Of a stretch of 64,000 bases of DNA, positions 55,190-62,879 are shown in pieces. The stretch is from Halomonas sp. CH40 (GTDB taxonomy: Bacteria; Pseudomonadota; Gammaproteobacteria; Pseudomonadales; Halomonadaceae), in NCBI GenBank assembly GCA_041875495.1, contig CP112982.1, forward strand, positions 1,798,001 to 1,862,000. The letters are read 5' to 3'. The stretch's first letter is position 1. Each line of letters opens with the position of its first letter. The position numbers were made by a program, and so were the translations under genes. The notes beneath the pieces are model-generated. The model searched no databases. It was not told where the DNA came from and saw only the letters and a program-made list of their open reading frames with translations.

Positions 55190-55711
55190 ATGGAACGCCG
55201 CGCAAGTAGTGAGTTAACGCCCAAGGGCCGCAAGCTGACCGGCTATGTGGCCCGCTTCGATGAACCCGCCGACCTTGGCGAGTTTGTCGAGGTTATCCGC
55301 GCTGGCGCATTTGCTCGCACCCTCAACGCCGACACAGCCCGGAATATCCGGGCTATCTATGAGCACGATGGCCGCGCCCTTTTGGGCCGGTTCGGTGCCG
55401 GTACATTGAGATTAAGCGAGGATAACGTCGGCTTGGCTTTCGAGATCGACCTGCCCGACACCACCCTCGGCCGTGACCTGGCGCATTTGGTCGAGCGTGG
55501 CGACGTTGGCGGGTGCTCTTTTGGCTTTCTGCCTGTGAGTGACGCCTGGACAGAGCAGGACGGTCGGCCGGTGCGAGAGTTGCGCGATGTGGATCTGTTC
55601 GAGGTAACAATCACCGCCTCGCCCGTGTATGACGCAACCACAGTGCAAGTACGTAGCAGCCTGCCCCGCTCTATTCGCCTCGCCCGCCAATACCTGGAGG
55701 CTTGCCAATGA
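55190..55711 (+). CDS. HK97-family prohead protease
   Basis: A 173-residue serine protease of the U35/HK97 type. The catalytic His is likely in 'IYEHDGRALLGRF' and the Ser in 'GGCSFGFLP', with 'VDLFEVTITASPVYDATTV' near the end. It trims capsid delta domains during head maturation. The ATG at 55190 removes a spurious extension into the capsid gene. Placing the protease after the capsid is reversed from phage HK97 but known in satellites. The end overlaps portal (ATGA). Confidence 0.93.
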   Translation: MERRASSELTPKGRKLTGYVARFDEPADLGEFVEVIRAGAFARTLNADTARNIRAIYEHDGRALLGRFGAGTLRLSEDNVGLAFEIDLPDTTLGRDLAHLVERGDVGGCSFGFLPVSDAWTEQDGRPVRELRDVDLFEVTITASPVYDATTVQVRSSLPRSIRLARQYLEACQ

Positions 55712-56865
55712 AGCTCTTTCGACGCCTATTCGAGAAACGCGCCGATACTTACGACACCTATTGGGATAAGTTCGCCCTGGCGCAAGACGTGGCCGGTGTG
55801 AGCGTGACCCCCAGCAGTGCCGAAGGTATCAGCGCCGTCTATGCGGCCGTGTCGGCCATTGCTGAAAGCGTGGCGAGCTTGCCCCTGGACATTTACCGGC
55901 GAACAGACGACGGCCGAGAGAAGGCCCGCAAGCACCCGCTTTACAAGGTGCTTCACGATACGCCCAACGATCAGCAGACCGCGCTCGAGTTCCGCGAGAT
56001 GTTGCAGCGCCACGTTTTACTGAGGGGCAACGCATACGCCGAGGTGAAGTGGAACGCAGCCGGCCGTGTCGAAAGCCTGAAAGCACTTCACCCGGATAAC
56101 GTCACTGTGCTGATCACCACAGAGGATACGCTGCTATACGACGTGACCGACAGGCACGGCAGGCGCCGCCGGCTTCTGCCCTCTGAGGTGCTACACCTTC
56201 GCTACCATAGTGACGATGGCATCCTCGGCCGCAGCCCGATCCAAGTGGCTCGAGATACTGTTGGGCTGGCGCTGGCAGAACGAACCCACGGCGAGCGAAT
56301 GTTTGCCCAGGGTACCAAGCTATCAGGCGTGATCCAGACGCAAGCGGGAACCACCAAGGCCCAGGCCGGCGAGATTCGTGATAGTTGGGCCGCTGGCCAA
56401 GCTGGCGTTAACAACCACGGTAAAACCGCAGTGCTACCCGCTGGCGCCGAGTTCAAGACCGTCAGCATGACACTCGAAGATGCTGAATGGATAGAAGCCC
56501 GCCGGATGAGCGTTGAAGAAGTAGCGCGCCTTTTCAGGGTGCCCCCGGTGCTGATTGGCGACCTACGAGAGGCCAACTATTCGAACGCCGTGGAGCTCGG
56601 CCGCTACTTCGTGACCCATACACTCCGCCGGCATTTGGTGATGTGGGAGCAAGCTGTCAGCCGCACTCTGATCAATGACACAGCCAGCTTTTACGCAGAG
56701 CACAACGTTGAAGGGCTACTGCGTGGCGATAGTCTGAAACGTGCCCAGTTCTACGAGCGTGGCATTACTGATGGGTGGATGATGCCCAGCGAGGTGCGCC
56801 GCCTGGAGAACCTGCCCACTATCAAGGGTATCGACGATGAAAAAGCGGCGCCACCTACCACTTAA
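55708..56865 (+). CDS. Phage portal protein, HK97 family
   Basis: A 385-residue portal protein ('AVYAAVSAIAESVASLPLDIYRR', 'EFREMLQRHVLLRGNAYAEV', 'DDGILGRSPIQVARDTVGLALA', 'VARLFRVPPVLIGDLREANYSNAVEL'). It forms the dodecameric ring through which DNA is packaged and to which the neck attaches. The start overlaps the protease stop by 4 bases; the end overlaps the HNH gene by 29. Confidence 0.95.
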   Translation: MKLFRRLFEKRADTYDTYWDKFALAQDVAGVSVTPSSAEGISAVYAAVSAIAESVASLPLDIYRRTDDGREKARKHPLYKVLHDTPNDQQTALEFREMLQRHVLLRGNAYAEVKWNAAGRVESLKALHPDNVTVLITTEDTLLYDVTDRHGRRRRLLPSEVLHLRYHSDDGILGRSPIQVARDTVGLALAERTHGERMFAQGTKLSGVIQTQAGTTKAQAGEIRDSWAAGQAGVNNHGKTAVLPAGAEFKTVSMTLEDAEWIEARRMSVEEVARLFRVPPVLIGDLREANYSNAVELGRYFVTHTLRRHLVMWEQAVSRTLINDTASFYAEHNVEGLLRGDSLKRAQFYERGITDGWMMPSEVRRLENLPTIKGIDDEKAAPPTT

Positions 56866-57148
56866 TAACGCTGCCTGGTCACGCCTACGTGCCCAGGTAC
56901 TCGCTGATGAGCCGTTATGTCGCCACTGTATGGCAAGCGGCATTGTCACCCCTGCTACTCAAGTGGATCACATACGCAACGGTGAAGGCGACTACACAGA
57001 CGACAACAGCAGAGAGAACCTGCAACCGCTGTGCTGTGAATGCCACAGCCGCAAGACCCGCGCCGAGATGGAAGGCAGCGGCCTTGTGGTACCTGGATGC
57101 GATGCCAGCGGCCGCCCTTTTGATCCTAACCACCACTGGAACCGTTGA
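56837..57148 (+). CDS. HNH endonuclease
   Basis: A 103-residue HNH nuclease with zinc CxxC pairs ('PLCRHCMASG' and 'LCCECHSRK') and the catalytic 'VDHIRNGEGDYTDDNSRENLQPLC' (DH, N, H). In HK97-type phages and cf-PICIs an HNH protein beside the terminase is needed for cos cleavage and packaging. The start lies inside the portal gene. Confidence 0.93.
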   Translation: MKKRRHLPLNNAAWSRLRAQVLADEPLCRHCMASGIVTPATQVDHIRNGEGDYTDDNSRENLQPLCCECHSRKTRAEMEGSGLVVPGCDASGRPFDPNHHWNR

Positions 57149-57212
57149 AAAAATCACCAGCAACCGGCCCAGCACGAACCGCCGCCTAACCTCTTTTTTA
57201 TTGGTAACTGCC

Positions 57213-57674
57213 ATGAAAACCACCGCACGCCGCCACCGATCCGACAGCGCCAAGGCAGCCATATCCGCCGCGCAATCGGCGAGTAAGGGGGCAATCAACC
57301 CCCCGGCATTTGTGCGCCTGAGAGAGCAGGACGCGCCGTATTGGGAGGCAATCGTCACCGCTCGCCCGCGCGATACGTGGACAGAAGCCGACATGCTTCT
57401 CGCTGCGCAGCTCGCCCGCGCCTACGGTGATATGGCCGAGCTGGAAGCCTACATCGACCAGCATGGCATGATCCAAGGCGACCAGATCAACCCGGCTTGC
57501 ACACTGCTGGACAAGATGAGCCGCCGCGCCCTGGCAATGGCTCGGCAGCTGAAGATCGACACGATCAGCGTGGTAGGCAAGTCACAGGACATTCACAAGG
57601 GGGCCGCGCTTGAGCGAGACGCGCGCCAAGGCGTTGACGATGACGACGGCTTGATACCGAGAACGTTGCAATGA
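57213..57674 (+). CDS. Small terminase subunit, P27 family
   Basis: A 153-residue protein ('INPPAFVRLREQDAPYWEAIVTARPRDTWTEADMLLAAQLARAYGDMAELEAYI', 'GMIQGDQINPACTLLDKMSRRALAMARQLKI') matching P27-type TerS, which recognises the packaging site. The ATG at 57213 gives a typical basic N-terminus but lacks a good ribosome site. The 16 bases before it occur again at 60614-60629 outside the island. Confidence 0.88.
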   Translation: MKTTARRHRSDSAKAAISAAQSASKGAINPPAFVRLREQDAPYWEAIVTARPRDTWTEADMLLAAQLARAYGDMAELEAYIDQHGMIQGDQINPACTLLDKMSRRALAMARQLKIDTISVVGKSQDIHKGAALERDARQGVDDDDGLIPRTLQ

Positions 57675-57744
57675 TTGTGGAGCGCGTTGCAATAAACCCT
57701 GTAAGCGCAAGTTCACAAAGAACTTTCTTCAAGAGAGCGTTGCA

Positions 57745-59241
57745 ATGACCCGAGCCGAGCGCATTATCAAATTTATTGAACGCTATTGCATTACGCCAGA
57801 AGGGGCCGGCGTGGGTAAGCCGATGGTGCTCGCTGACTTCCAAAAAGCGTTTATCTGCGACGTGTACGACAACCCGGCAGGCACTCGGCGCGCGATCCTA
57901 TCGGTAGGCCGCAAGAACGGCAAGACCGGCCTGATTGCTGCGCTACTGCTGGCGCATCTTGTCGGCCCTGAAGTAAAGCAAAATAGCCAGCTGGTTTCCG
58001 GTGCAATGTCGCGTGATCAGGCCGCGCTTGTGTTCAACCTGGCTTCGAAAATGGTTCAGCTTTCGCCCGAGCTCTCCAAGATCGTGCGCATTGTGCCCAG
58101 CGGAAAGCGGCTTATTGGTCTGACAATGAACACTGAATTTAAAGCGCTGGCAGCTGATGGGAAGACTGCCCACGGCCTTTCACCAGTGCTCGCCATCCTG
58201 GATGAAGTGGGACAAGTACGCGGCCCGCAGTCGGACTTTGTGGACGCGATCACCACTTCACAGGGCGCCCACGAAAACCCGCTGTTAATCACGATCAGCA
58301 CCCAAGCGGCCAACGATGCCGACCTGTTAAGCGAATGGATCGACGACGCACAGCGTTCCAACGATCCGCGCACAGTTTGCCACCTGTACACCGCGCCTAA
58401 TGACTGCGATCTGATGGACGTGGACGCCTGGAAAGCTGCGAATCCAGCGCTTGGCATTTTCCGCAGTGAAGACGATATGCGCGAACAAATGGCCCAGGCT
58501 GAACGAATGCCCAGCATGAGTAACAGCGCGCGTAACCTGCTACTGAATCAGCGCGTCAGCCTCGACAGCCCATTTATTAGCCCTGATGTGTGGAGCGCTT
58601 GCGCTGATGAGCCGTTGCCCTTTGATGGCCCTGTATACGGTGGCCTCGACCTCTCCGCGCGTACTGACCTTACCGCCCTGGTACTGGTTGGACAGGTTAA
58701 AGGCGTCTGGCAGGTTCGCCCCTACTTCTGGACGCCAGAGCAAGGCGTGATCGACCGCGCAAAAGCCGACCGCGCACCCTATGACGTTTGGGCTCGGCAA
58801 GGGCACCTTCTCACCACCCCAGGCGCAACCGTGGACTATGAAGCGGTAGCCGCTGACCTTGGCGACATCTTGCAAGATGTTGACCTTCACGCCCTGGCGT
58901 TTGACCGCTGGCGAATCGACATTTTCCGCAAGGAGCTGGATCGACTCGGCATGGAGTTGCCCCTGGTACCCCACGGCCAAGGCTTTCGAGATATGGCCCC
59001 CGCGCTCGACGCGCTCGAGGCCGAGCTGCTGAACGGTCGCATTGCCCACGGAAATCACCCCGTGTTGACGATGTGCGCCGCCAACGCCGTAACCACCACT
59101 GACCCGGCTGGCGCTCGCAAGCTCGACAAGTCACGCCGTACCGGCCGGATTGACGGTATCCAAGCCCTTGCAATGGCGATGGGTGCAGCCCAGGGCGCCG
59201 AGGAACCCACTGAAATAGAAACTGAGGTGTTATTCGTATGA
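57745..59241 (+). CDS. Large terminase subunit
   Basis: A 498-residue packaging motor/nuclease. The ATPase Walker A-like loop is 'SVGRKNGKTGLIAALLLAHL', Walker B 'PVLAILDEVGQV', motif III 'TISTQAAN', and the nuclease domain has Asp in 'YGGLDLSARTDLTALVLVG' and a late 'RRTGRIDGIQALAMAMG'. It is of the Terminase_1 type with HK97-like heads. The 70-bp gap before it carries repeated GTTGCAAT. The end overlaps the connector gene by 4 bases. Confidence 0.95.
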   Translation: MTRAERIIKFIERYCITPEGAGVGKPMVLADFQKAFICDVYDNPAGTRRAILSVGRKNGKTGLIAALLLAHLVGPEVKQNSQLVSGAMSRDQAALVFNLASKMVQLSPELSKIVRIVPSGKRLIGLTMNTEFKALAADGKTAHGLSPVLAILDEVGQVRGPQSDFVDAITTSQGAHENPLLITISTQAANDADLLSEWIDDAQRSNDPRTVCHLYTAPNDCDLMDVDAWKAANPALGIFRSEDDMREQMAQAERMPSMSNSARNLLLNQRVSLDSPFISPDVWSACADEPLPFDGPVYGGLDLSARTDLTALVLVGQVKGVWQVRPYFWTPEQGVIDRAKADRAPYDVWARQGHLLTTPGATVDYEAVAADLGDILQDVDLHALAFDRWRIDIFRKELDRLGMELPLVPHGQGFRDMAPALDALEAELLNGRIAHGNHPVLTMCAANAVTTTDPAGARKLDKSRRTGRIDGIQALAMAMGAAQGAEEPTEIETEVLFV

Positions 59242-59522
59242 CAACCACCGTGACCCTGCAAGAAGCCAAAGATCACCTGCGTATCTTGGATGATGACGAG
59301 GATCCGCATATCACAGCGCTGATTGAAGCGGCTGAAGGCTATATCAGTGAGTACCTGGCGGACAATCTACCCGAACCAATGCCCGCTCCGATCCGCGCGG
59401 CCGTGCTGCTGCTAGTTGCCGACCTTTTCGAGAATCGAGAGCGGCAGGGAGAAAGGGCGCTATATGAAAACGCTACTTTTCAGCTGCTGTTGAACCCCTA
59501 CCGCTCGAGCGAGGTGCTGTAA
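59238..59522 (+). CDS. Head-tail connector protein (gp6-like)
   Basis: A 94-residue helical protein of the phage connector family ('TLQEAKDHLRILDDDEDPHITALIEAAEGYISEYL', 'IRAAVLLLVADLFENRE'). It forms the ring under the portal. It overlaps both neighbours (ATGA with the terminase, TAATG with head closure). Confidence 0.92.
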   Translation: MTTTVTLQEAKDHLRILDDDEDPHITALIEAAEGYISEYLADNLPEPMPAPIRAAVLLLVADLFENRERQGERALYENATFQLLLNPYRSSEVL

Positions 59523-59860
59523 TGAGAGCCGGTGAGCTGCGCTACCTTGTTGCGATACAAAAGCAAGCCACTGAGCAAGACCCAATGACTGGCGAGATGA
59601 TCGTCAGTTGGATAACCGTCGGCTATGATTGGGCCAGTATCGAAGGCATTAAGGGCCGTGAATACATTGCTGCCAGTGCGCCCCAGGCAGAAGTAACCTA
59701 TAGGGTAAAACTACGTTACCGGCCTGACCTTTATGCGGGAATGCGGCTTATAGACGATCAAAACGACCAGCATTTTTTCGAGGTTACGGCAGCATTGCCC
59801 GACAAGCGCCGCCGCAAACTCAAGTGTATGTGCATTTTAAGGCCGGCATCCTCGGCCTAA
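59522..59860 (+). CDS. Phage head closure protein
   Basis: A 112-residue head-tail joining protein ('MRAGELRYLVAIQKQATEQDP', 'WASIEGIKGREYIAASAPQAEVTYRVKLRYRPDL', 'DQHFFEVTAALPDKRRRKLKCMC'). It closes the filled head and is the surface to which a tail docks. It is the last gene of the satellite; no tail gene follows, so tails must come from elsewhere. Confidence 0.92.
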   Translation: MRAGELRYLVAIQKQATEQDPMTGEMIVSWITVGYDWASIEGIKGREYIAASAPQAEVTYRVKLRYRPDLYAGMRLIDDQNDQHFFEVTAALPDKRRRKLKCMCILRPASSA

Positions 59861-60165
59861 AGAACGAGCCGTTCGGTTCGTGCCGCTGCCAGAGCGGGCC
59901 TCTTAGCTGGGGAGTTTCTGGACTAGGATCAGTCGGCGAGTGCCTAGCATACAAAAACCCCGACAGCCGGCAGGCTTGGAAGGCTTCGAGCCGTGGCCGG
60001 CCCCGATCTGGATAGGCGGAATTCCGCCTATTGGAATTAGTGCGGAACCCGGCCGGGTGCTAACCCCTTATCACTCAACCAATGGGGGCATTTCTGGGGG
60101 CATCTTTGAGTGATGGATAGCGGAATACCGCTATCGGTGCGGTTCTCAGGTCGCTTTGTGAGAGA
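59861..60165. promoter_or_regulatory. Right end of the satellite with palindromes and arm sites
   Basis: No gene is visible. The region contains a perfect 20-bp palindrome (60012-60031, centre GGAATTCC), two direct GGGGGCAT arm motifs (60084-60091 and 60096-60103), and an 8-bp hairpin (GATAGCGG/CCGCTATC, 60116-60135). The two palindromes share the ATAGCGG-type arm. These are plausible binding sites for integrase, AlpA or host factors. Confidence 0.55.
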
Positions 60166-60183
60166 CTGTCCCTCCGCCAGAAC
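60166..60183 (+). repeat. attR: right copy of the attachment core
   Basis: Identical to 49394-49411 (CTGTCCCTCCGCCAGAAC). It marks the right boundary of the satellite; host sequence resumes with GAAATTAAGGG. Confidence 0.92.
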
Positions 60184-60191
60184 GAAATTAA

Positions 60192-60240
60192 GGGCATGTC
60201 TTTGAGGCTTTTCGAGAGCTTAGAGGACATGCTTTTTCGT
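60192..60240 (+). terminator. Probable original tRNA-Ser terminator
   Basis: GCATGTC at 60194-60200 and GACATGC, followed by TTTTT, form a stem with a long loop. Before integration this sequence would have followed the tRNA-Ser gene directly. Confidence 0.6.
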
Positions 60241-60269
60241 TTATTTACCATCTCCTTTTACCACATTAC

Positions 60270-60539
60270 TCAGCCCTTCCCCAGAACGGTATAACGCTTT
60301 CGCCTATCCCTCGGATGCAAGTAGAAATATGGAAACTGTCTACTACCTTCTAAACCAAAGCCAATGTTGAGGCTCTCAACCGTCTCCAGTACATCGATGG
60401 TGTTCCCGCCCAGGCGGTCAATAGCGTAGCCGATGACGGCGTCACCCTTGCTAACGTAGCTCAGGAGTTCCCCGAGCTCCTTCCTGTTCTTCGCCTTAAT
60501 GACTCTCGAAGTCGCCTCGTCGACGAACCAGCGGTTCAC
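60270..60539 (-). pseudogene. Serine recombinase (resolvase/invertase) fragment
   Basis: The frame encodes 89 residues. Only 'VDEATSRVIKAKNRKELGELLSYVSKGDAVIGYAIDRLGGNTIDVLETVESLNI' matches the middle of a resolvase catalytic domain; the N-terminal strand with the catalytic Ser and the whole DNA-binding domain are missing, and the last 30 residues are unrelated. It begins at a GTG. It is a remnant of an older mobile element beside the satellite and should have no recombinase activity. Confidence 0.75.
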
Positions 60540-60644
60540 CTTGGACCCTCTGAGATGGAGGCTTGCTGTGTGCTAGTGGACTGCGGGGCAGACACACCGC
60601 CAACAAAACGCGCTTTATTGGTAACTGCCGAAAAAATACGACAA

Positions 60645-60685
60645 GCGCAAAATTGCGCCCGTTCATTAAGCACCAATGGTGTATT
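60645..60685. promoter_or_regulatory. Palindromes upstream of the toxin-antitoxin genes
   Basis: An imperfect palindrome with perfect GCGCAA/TTGCGC arms at 60645-60658 and a CACCAATGGTG near-palindrome at about 60671-60681 precede the toxin gene. Autoregulation by the antitoxin through such operators is typical. Confidence 0.45.
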
Positions 60686-60705
60686 TTTTAAGCTACAATA
60701 ACCAT

Positions 60706-61047
60706 ATGACAGCTATTACCCACTACCTCACCGCTGATGGCCACGATCCATTTCAAGCTTGGCTGGATGCGACCAAGGCCAAAGACCAACAAGCCGCTAT
60801 GCGTGTGCTGACACGAATTAACCGGTTGGTAGTGGGTAATGCAGGCGATACCAAAGCTGTAGGCGATGGCGTTTGGGAGTTGCGTATCACCTATGGGCCT
60901 GGCTACCGCGTTTACTACGCCAGAGTAGGCGCACGCCTTGTAATGCTTTTAATAGGTGGCACCAAGCAGCGCCAGCAATCCGATATAGAACAAGCTAAAG
61001 CATTTCTGGCTGACCACAAAAGGAGAACGCGACATGAAAAGCCATGA
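60706..61047 (+). CDS. HigB/RelE-type toxin (addiction-module killer)
   Basis: A 113-residue protein of the phage Gp49/HigB-like RelE superfamily ('LTADGHDPFQAWLDATKAKDQQAAMRVLTRINRLVVGNAGDTKAVGDGVWELRITYGPGYRVYYARVG', 'LLIGGTKQRQQSDIEQAKAFLAD'). Such toxins cleave mRNA on the ribosome. Toxin-first order with a helix-turn-helix antitoxin fits the HigBA-like group. The ATG at 60706 has no clear ribosome site, so translation may be weak. The end overlaps the antitoxin by 14 bases. Confidence 0.88.
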   Translation: MTAITHYLTADGHDPFQAWLDATKAKDQQAAMRVLTRINRLVVGNAGDTKAVGDGVWELRITYGPGYRVYYARVGARLVMLLIGGTKQRQQSDIEQAKAFLADHKRRTRHEKP

Positions 61048-61348
61048 TGAAGCCGTTATCGAGATGCTGCGTGCCGACCCAGATATGGCACTGAACTATC
61101 TGCGCACCGCCTTTGATGAACTGGACGAAGAAGGCGGCGAATCAGCTTTCCTGCTGGCGCTGCGTCACGTAGTTGAAGCCAAAGGCGGCATGGGGCTAGT
61201 GGCCGAACGTGCGCAAGTATCACGCGAAAGCCTATACCGTGCCCTTTCACCCAAAGGAAATCCGACGCTTCGCACCATGACTGCGGTTATTAAAGCAACG
61301 GGAATTCACTTCCACGACCTCGCCAACTCGACACCGAAGGCAGACTAA
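61034..61348 (+). CDS. HigA-type helix-turn-helix antitoxin
   Basis: A 104-residue antitoxin ('MGLVAERAQVSRESLYRALSPKGNPTLRTMTAVIKATGIHFHDLA' is the DNA-binding domain). AAAGGAG lies inside the toxin gene 9 bases before its ATG, so this gene is translated well and coupled. It probably binds the toxin and represses the operon. Confidence 0.88.
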   Translation: MKSHDEAVIEMLRADPDMALNYLRTAFDELDEEGGESAFLLALRHVVEAKGGMGLVAERAQVSRESLYRALSPKGNPTLRTMTAVIKATGIHFHDLANSTPKAD

Positions 61349-61350
61349 CC

Positions 61351-61370
61351 AAGCGCCTTAGGGCGCTTTT
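61351..61370 (+). terminator. Terminator after the antitoxin gene
   Basis: AAGCGCC and GGCGCTT form a 7-bp stem with a short loop (TTAG) and TTTT. The sequence AACCAAGCGCC-TAGGGCGCTTTT is shared with the terminator near the left end of the satellite (49454-49475). Confidence 0.85.
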
Positions 61371-61456
61371 AGCAGCCACTTTTCCAGACTAAAAAGAGTC
61401 AGATAACCATAGAGCTGGCAATTTCAGGACAGTCGGCGTTGCGCCTAGTAACACCT

Positions 61457-61921
61457 TTACTGCCAGCGCATGATGTCACTATACAGTGGGGCCAAACGGC
61501 TCAGCATGTCATTACGCGCCGCAAGTGGTACCCCTTCCTCCTGCATGGCAGCGTCCAGATATTCGACAACACGATTGAAGTGCGCGTCAGTGATTCCCAT
61601 CGTCTGATGTGAGCGATCCATAGGTGGGCCATCGTAATGACATGGACCATTACTGATATCACAAAGCTGAGTAGCGAAAGACGTTGCAAATAAATCAATA
61701 TTTGTATTTGCAAAATACGTCACGATATCTTCATCATCTGCTATCTGATACAGCATATTTTCAACAATGGCATCAATAGCGGATTGACCACCCAAACGCT
61801 CGTATAGAGAGGAAGAGGCGCCATGCTGCTGAGCACAACCACTGATCAGAACAGTTATCAGTAAAAAACCACTGAACACTACTTTTATTGGTATCTTTAA
61901 AGGCAACATTTTAATCATCAT
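61457..61921 (-). CDS. Truncated haemoglobin (group 1) with lipoprotein signal
   Basis: About 154 residues. A signal peptide with lipobox (LLITVLISGC) is followed by a group 1 truncated globin ('SLYERLGGQSAIDAIVENMLYQIADDEDIVTYF', 'LCDISNGPCHYDGPPMDRSHQTMGITDAHFNRVVEYL'). The proximal His lies in the 'RSHQTMGI' segment. Such globins bind O2 or NO; an envelope-anchored version is less usual. The ATG at 61921 is chosen; a GTG two codons upstream is possible. Confidence 0.88.
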   Translation of the reverse strand: MMIKMLPLKIPIKVVFSGFLLITVLISGCAQQHGASSSLYERLGGQSAIDAIVENMLYQIADDEDIVTYFANTNIDLFATSFATQLCDISNGPCHYDGPPMDRSHQTMGITDAHFNRVVEYLDAAMQEEGVPLAARNDMLSRLAPLYSDIMRWQ

Positions 61922-61994
61922 GGACACAACACCCCGCGCACCGTCAATTGTCTACCACCGCTTTTTGAAGCAAGCCTGCTGATACACCTAATCA

Positions 61995-62852
61995 TTAAAA
62001 CGCCGCCTGCAAGGAGATATACCCTCCTCGCTGGGATGAAAAACCGGCAATATCCCCCAGATTCAGCCAAGCGGCTGTCAACGATAGATGTTTACTGAAA
62101 AAGTAAGCGCTATATACACTGTACCAATCCTCTTCTTTAACAGCGCTCAGGTTATCAGGCTTTTGACGGTATTCACTGCCCACTACCCATTGCGGCGTGA
62201 CAAACACCCCCATACTTCCTTCGGCTAGCCAGTGATATCCCCCTTGATCACCCGCAAACCCGAGTAACCCTCCCTGGTTGGCCGAACTGCGCCTCAATGT
62301 CGCGTTAAGCAGCAGGTTGCGACCATAAACAGCATCCAAAAACAGTTTGCTAGCACTGATATATGCCTCTCGTCCCTGGGCATGACGAGCTCCCAGTGCG
62401 TCGGGAACGGTGTTATCCGCCAATTGCTTGTACATCATACCTGCACTCCAGATACCCAGACGATGGTAAAGGAGATCGCCAAAAAGGCGGATTTTAGTCG
62501 CATAGATATCCTGCTCGAGCTCCCCTCCCAGCGTTGATAGCTCAAGGTTCTGACGAGCAACTGAAAATTCAACGCGGTCGTAAAAATTAATACTGGCTGA
62601 CATCACATTTAACTGAAAGTCATCCACGCCTGCATAAGAGGTTGACGCTGTCACACCAACTTCAGTGTCGCTTGCCGTACCTGACAACACAGCCCAAGGC
62701 GATAGACCTCCTCCTGCGGCGCCTTCAATCGCACTCACCCCTCCAGTGCCCAGGATGCGGCTTCCTGCGTGAGCATAAGACAATGTCATTAACAGGAGTC
62801 CAGCGATCATCACCGCCAGCGCGCTGGGTCGAAACCAAAAGAGTCGATTCAT
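61995..62852 (-). CDS. DUF3034-family outer-membrane-like protein
   Basis: A 285-residue protein with a signal peptide (1-29, ending AHA) and a DUF3034 pattern ('ILGTGGVSAIEGAAGGGLSPWAVLSG', 'LGIWSAGMMYKQ', 'LLNATLRRSSANQGGLLGFAGD'). It ends in Phe after alternating hydrophobic strands, as outer-membrane barrels do. Function unknown. It stands between a globin and a cyclic-di-GMP gene in the same direction. Confidence 0.88.
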   Translation of the reverse strand: MNRLFWFRPSALAVMIAGLLLMTLSYAHAGSRILGTGGVSAIEGAAGGGLSPWAVLSGTASDTEVGVTASTSYAGVDDFQLNVMSASINFYDRVEFSVARQNLELSTLGGELEQDIYATKIRLFGDLLYHRLGIWSAGMMYKQLADNTVPDALGARHAQGREAYISASKLFLDAVYGRNLLLNATLRRSSANQGGLLGFAGDQGGYHWLAEGSMGVFVTPQWVVGSEYRQKPDNLSAVKEEDWYSVYSAYFFSKHLSLTAAWLNLGDIAGFSSQRGGYISLQAAF

Positions 62853-62879
62853 GGTAAAGCTCTTTGCTTGATTGATAGT

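Larger units (their letters stand above)
49394..60183. mobile_element. Capsid-forming PICI-like phage satellite integrated in tRNA-Ser
   Basis: A 10.8-kb element between 18-bp direct repeats, starting at the tRNA 3' end. Order: P4-type integrase, unknown gene, AlpA, structured leader, four small genes, winged-helix protein, iterons, then capsid, protease, portal, HNH, small terminase, large terminase, connector and head closure. It lacks tail, tape-measure, lysis and primase genes. This is the content of capsid-forming phage-inducible chromosomal islands, which make their own heads and use helper tails. A defective HK97-type prophage is the alternative, but the compact, uninterrupted head module and intact att sites favour a satellite. 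Confidence 0.85.

Noticed and set aside
49394..60183. Complete prophage
   Set aside because: No tail, tape-measure, lysis, or replicative primase/helicase genes, and the att repeats enclose only 10.8 kb.
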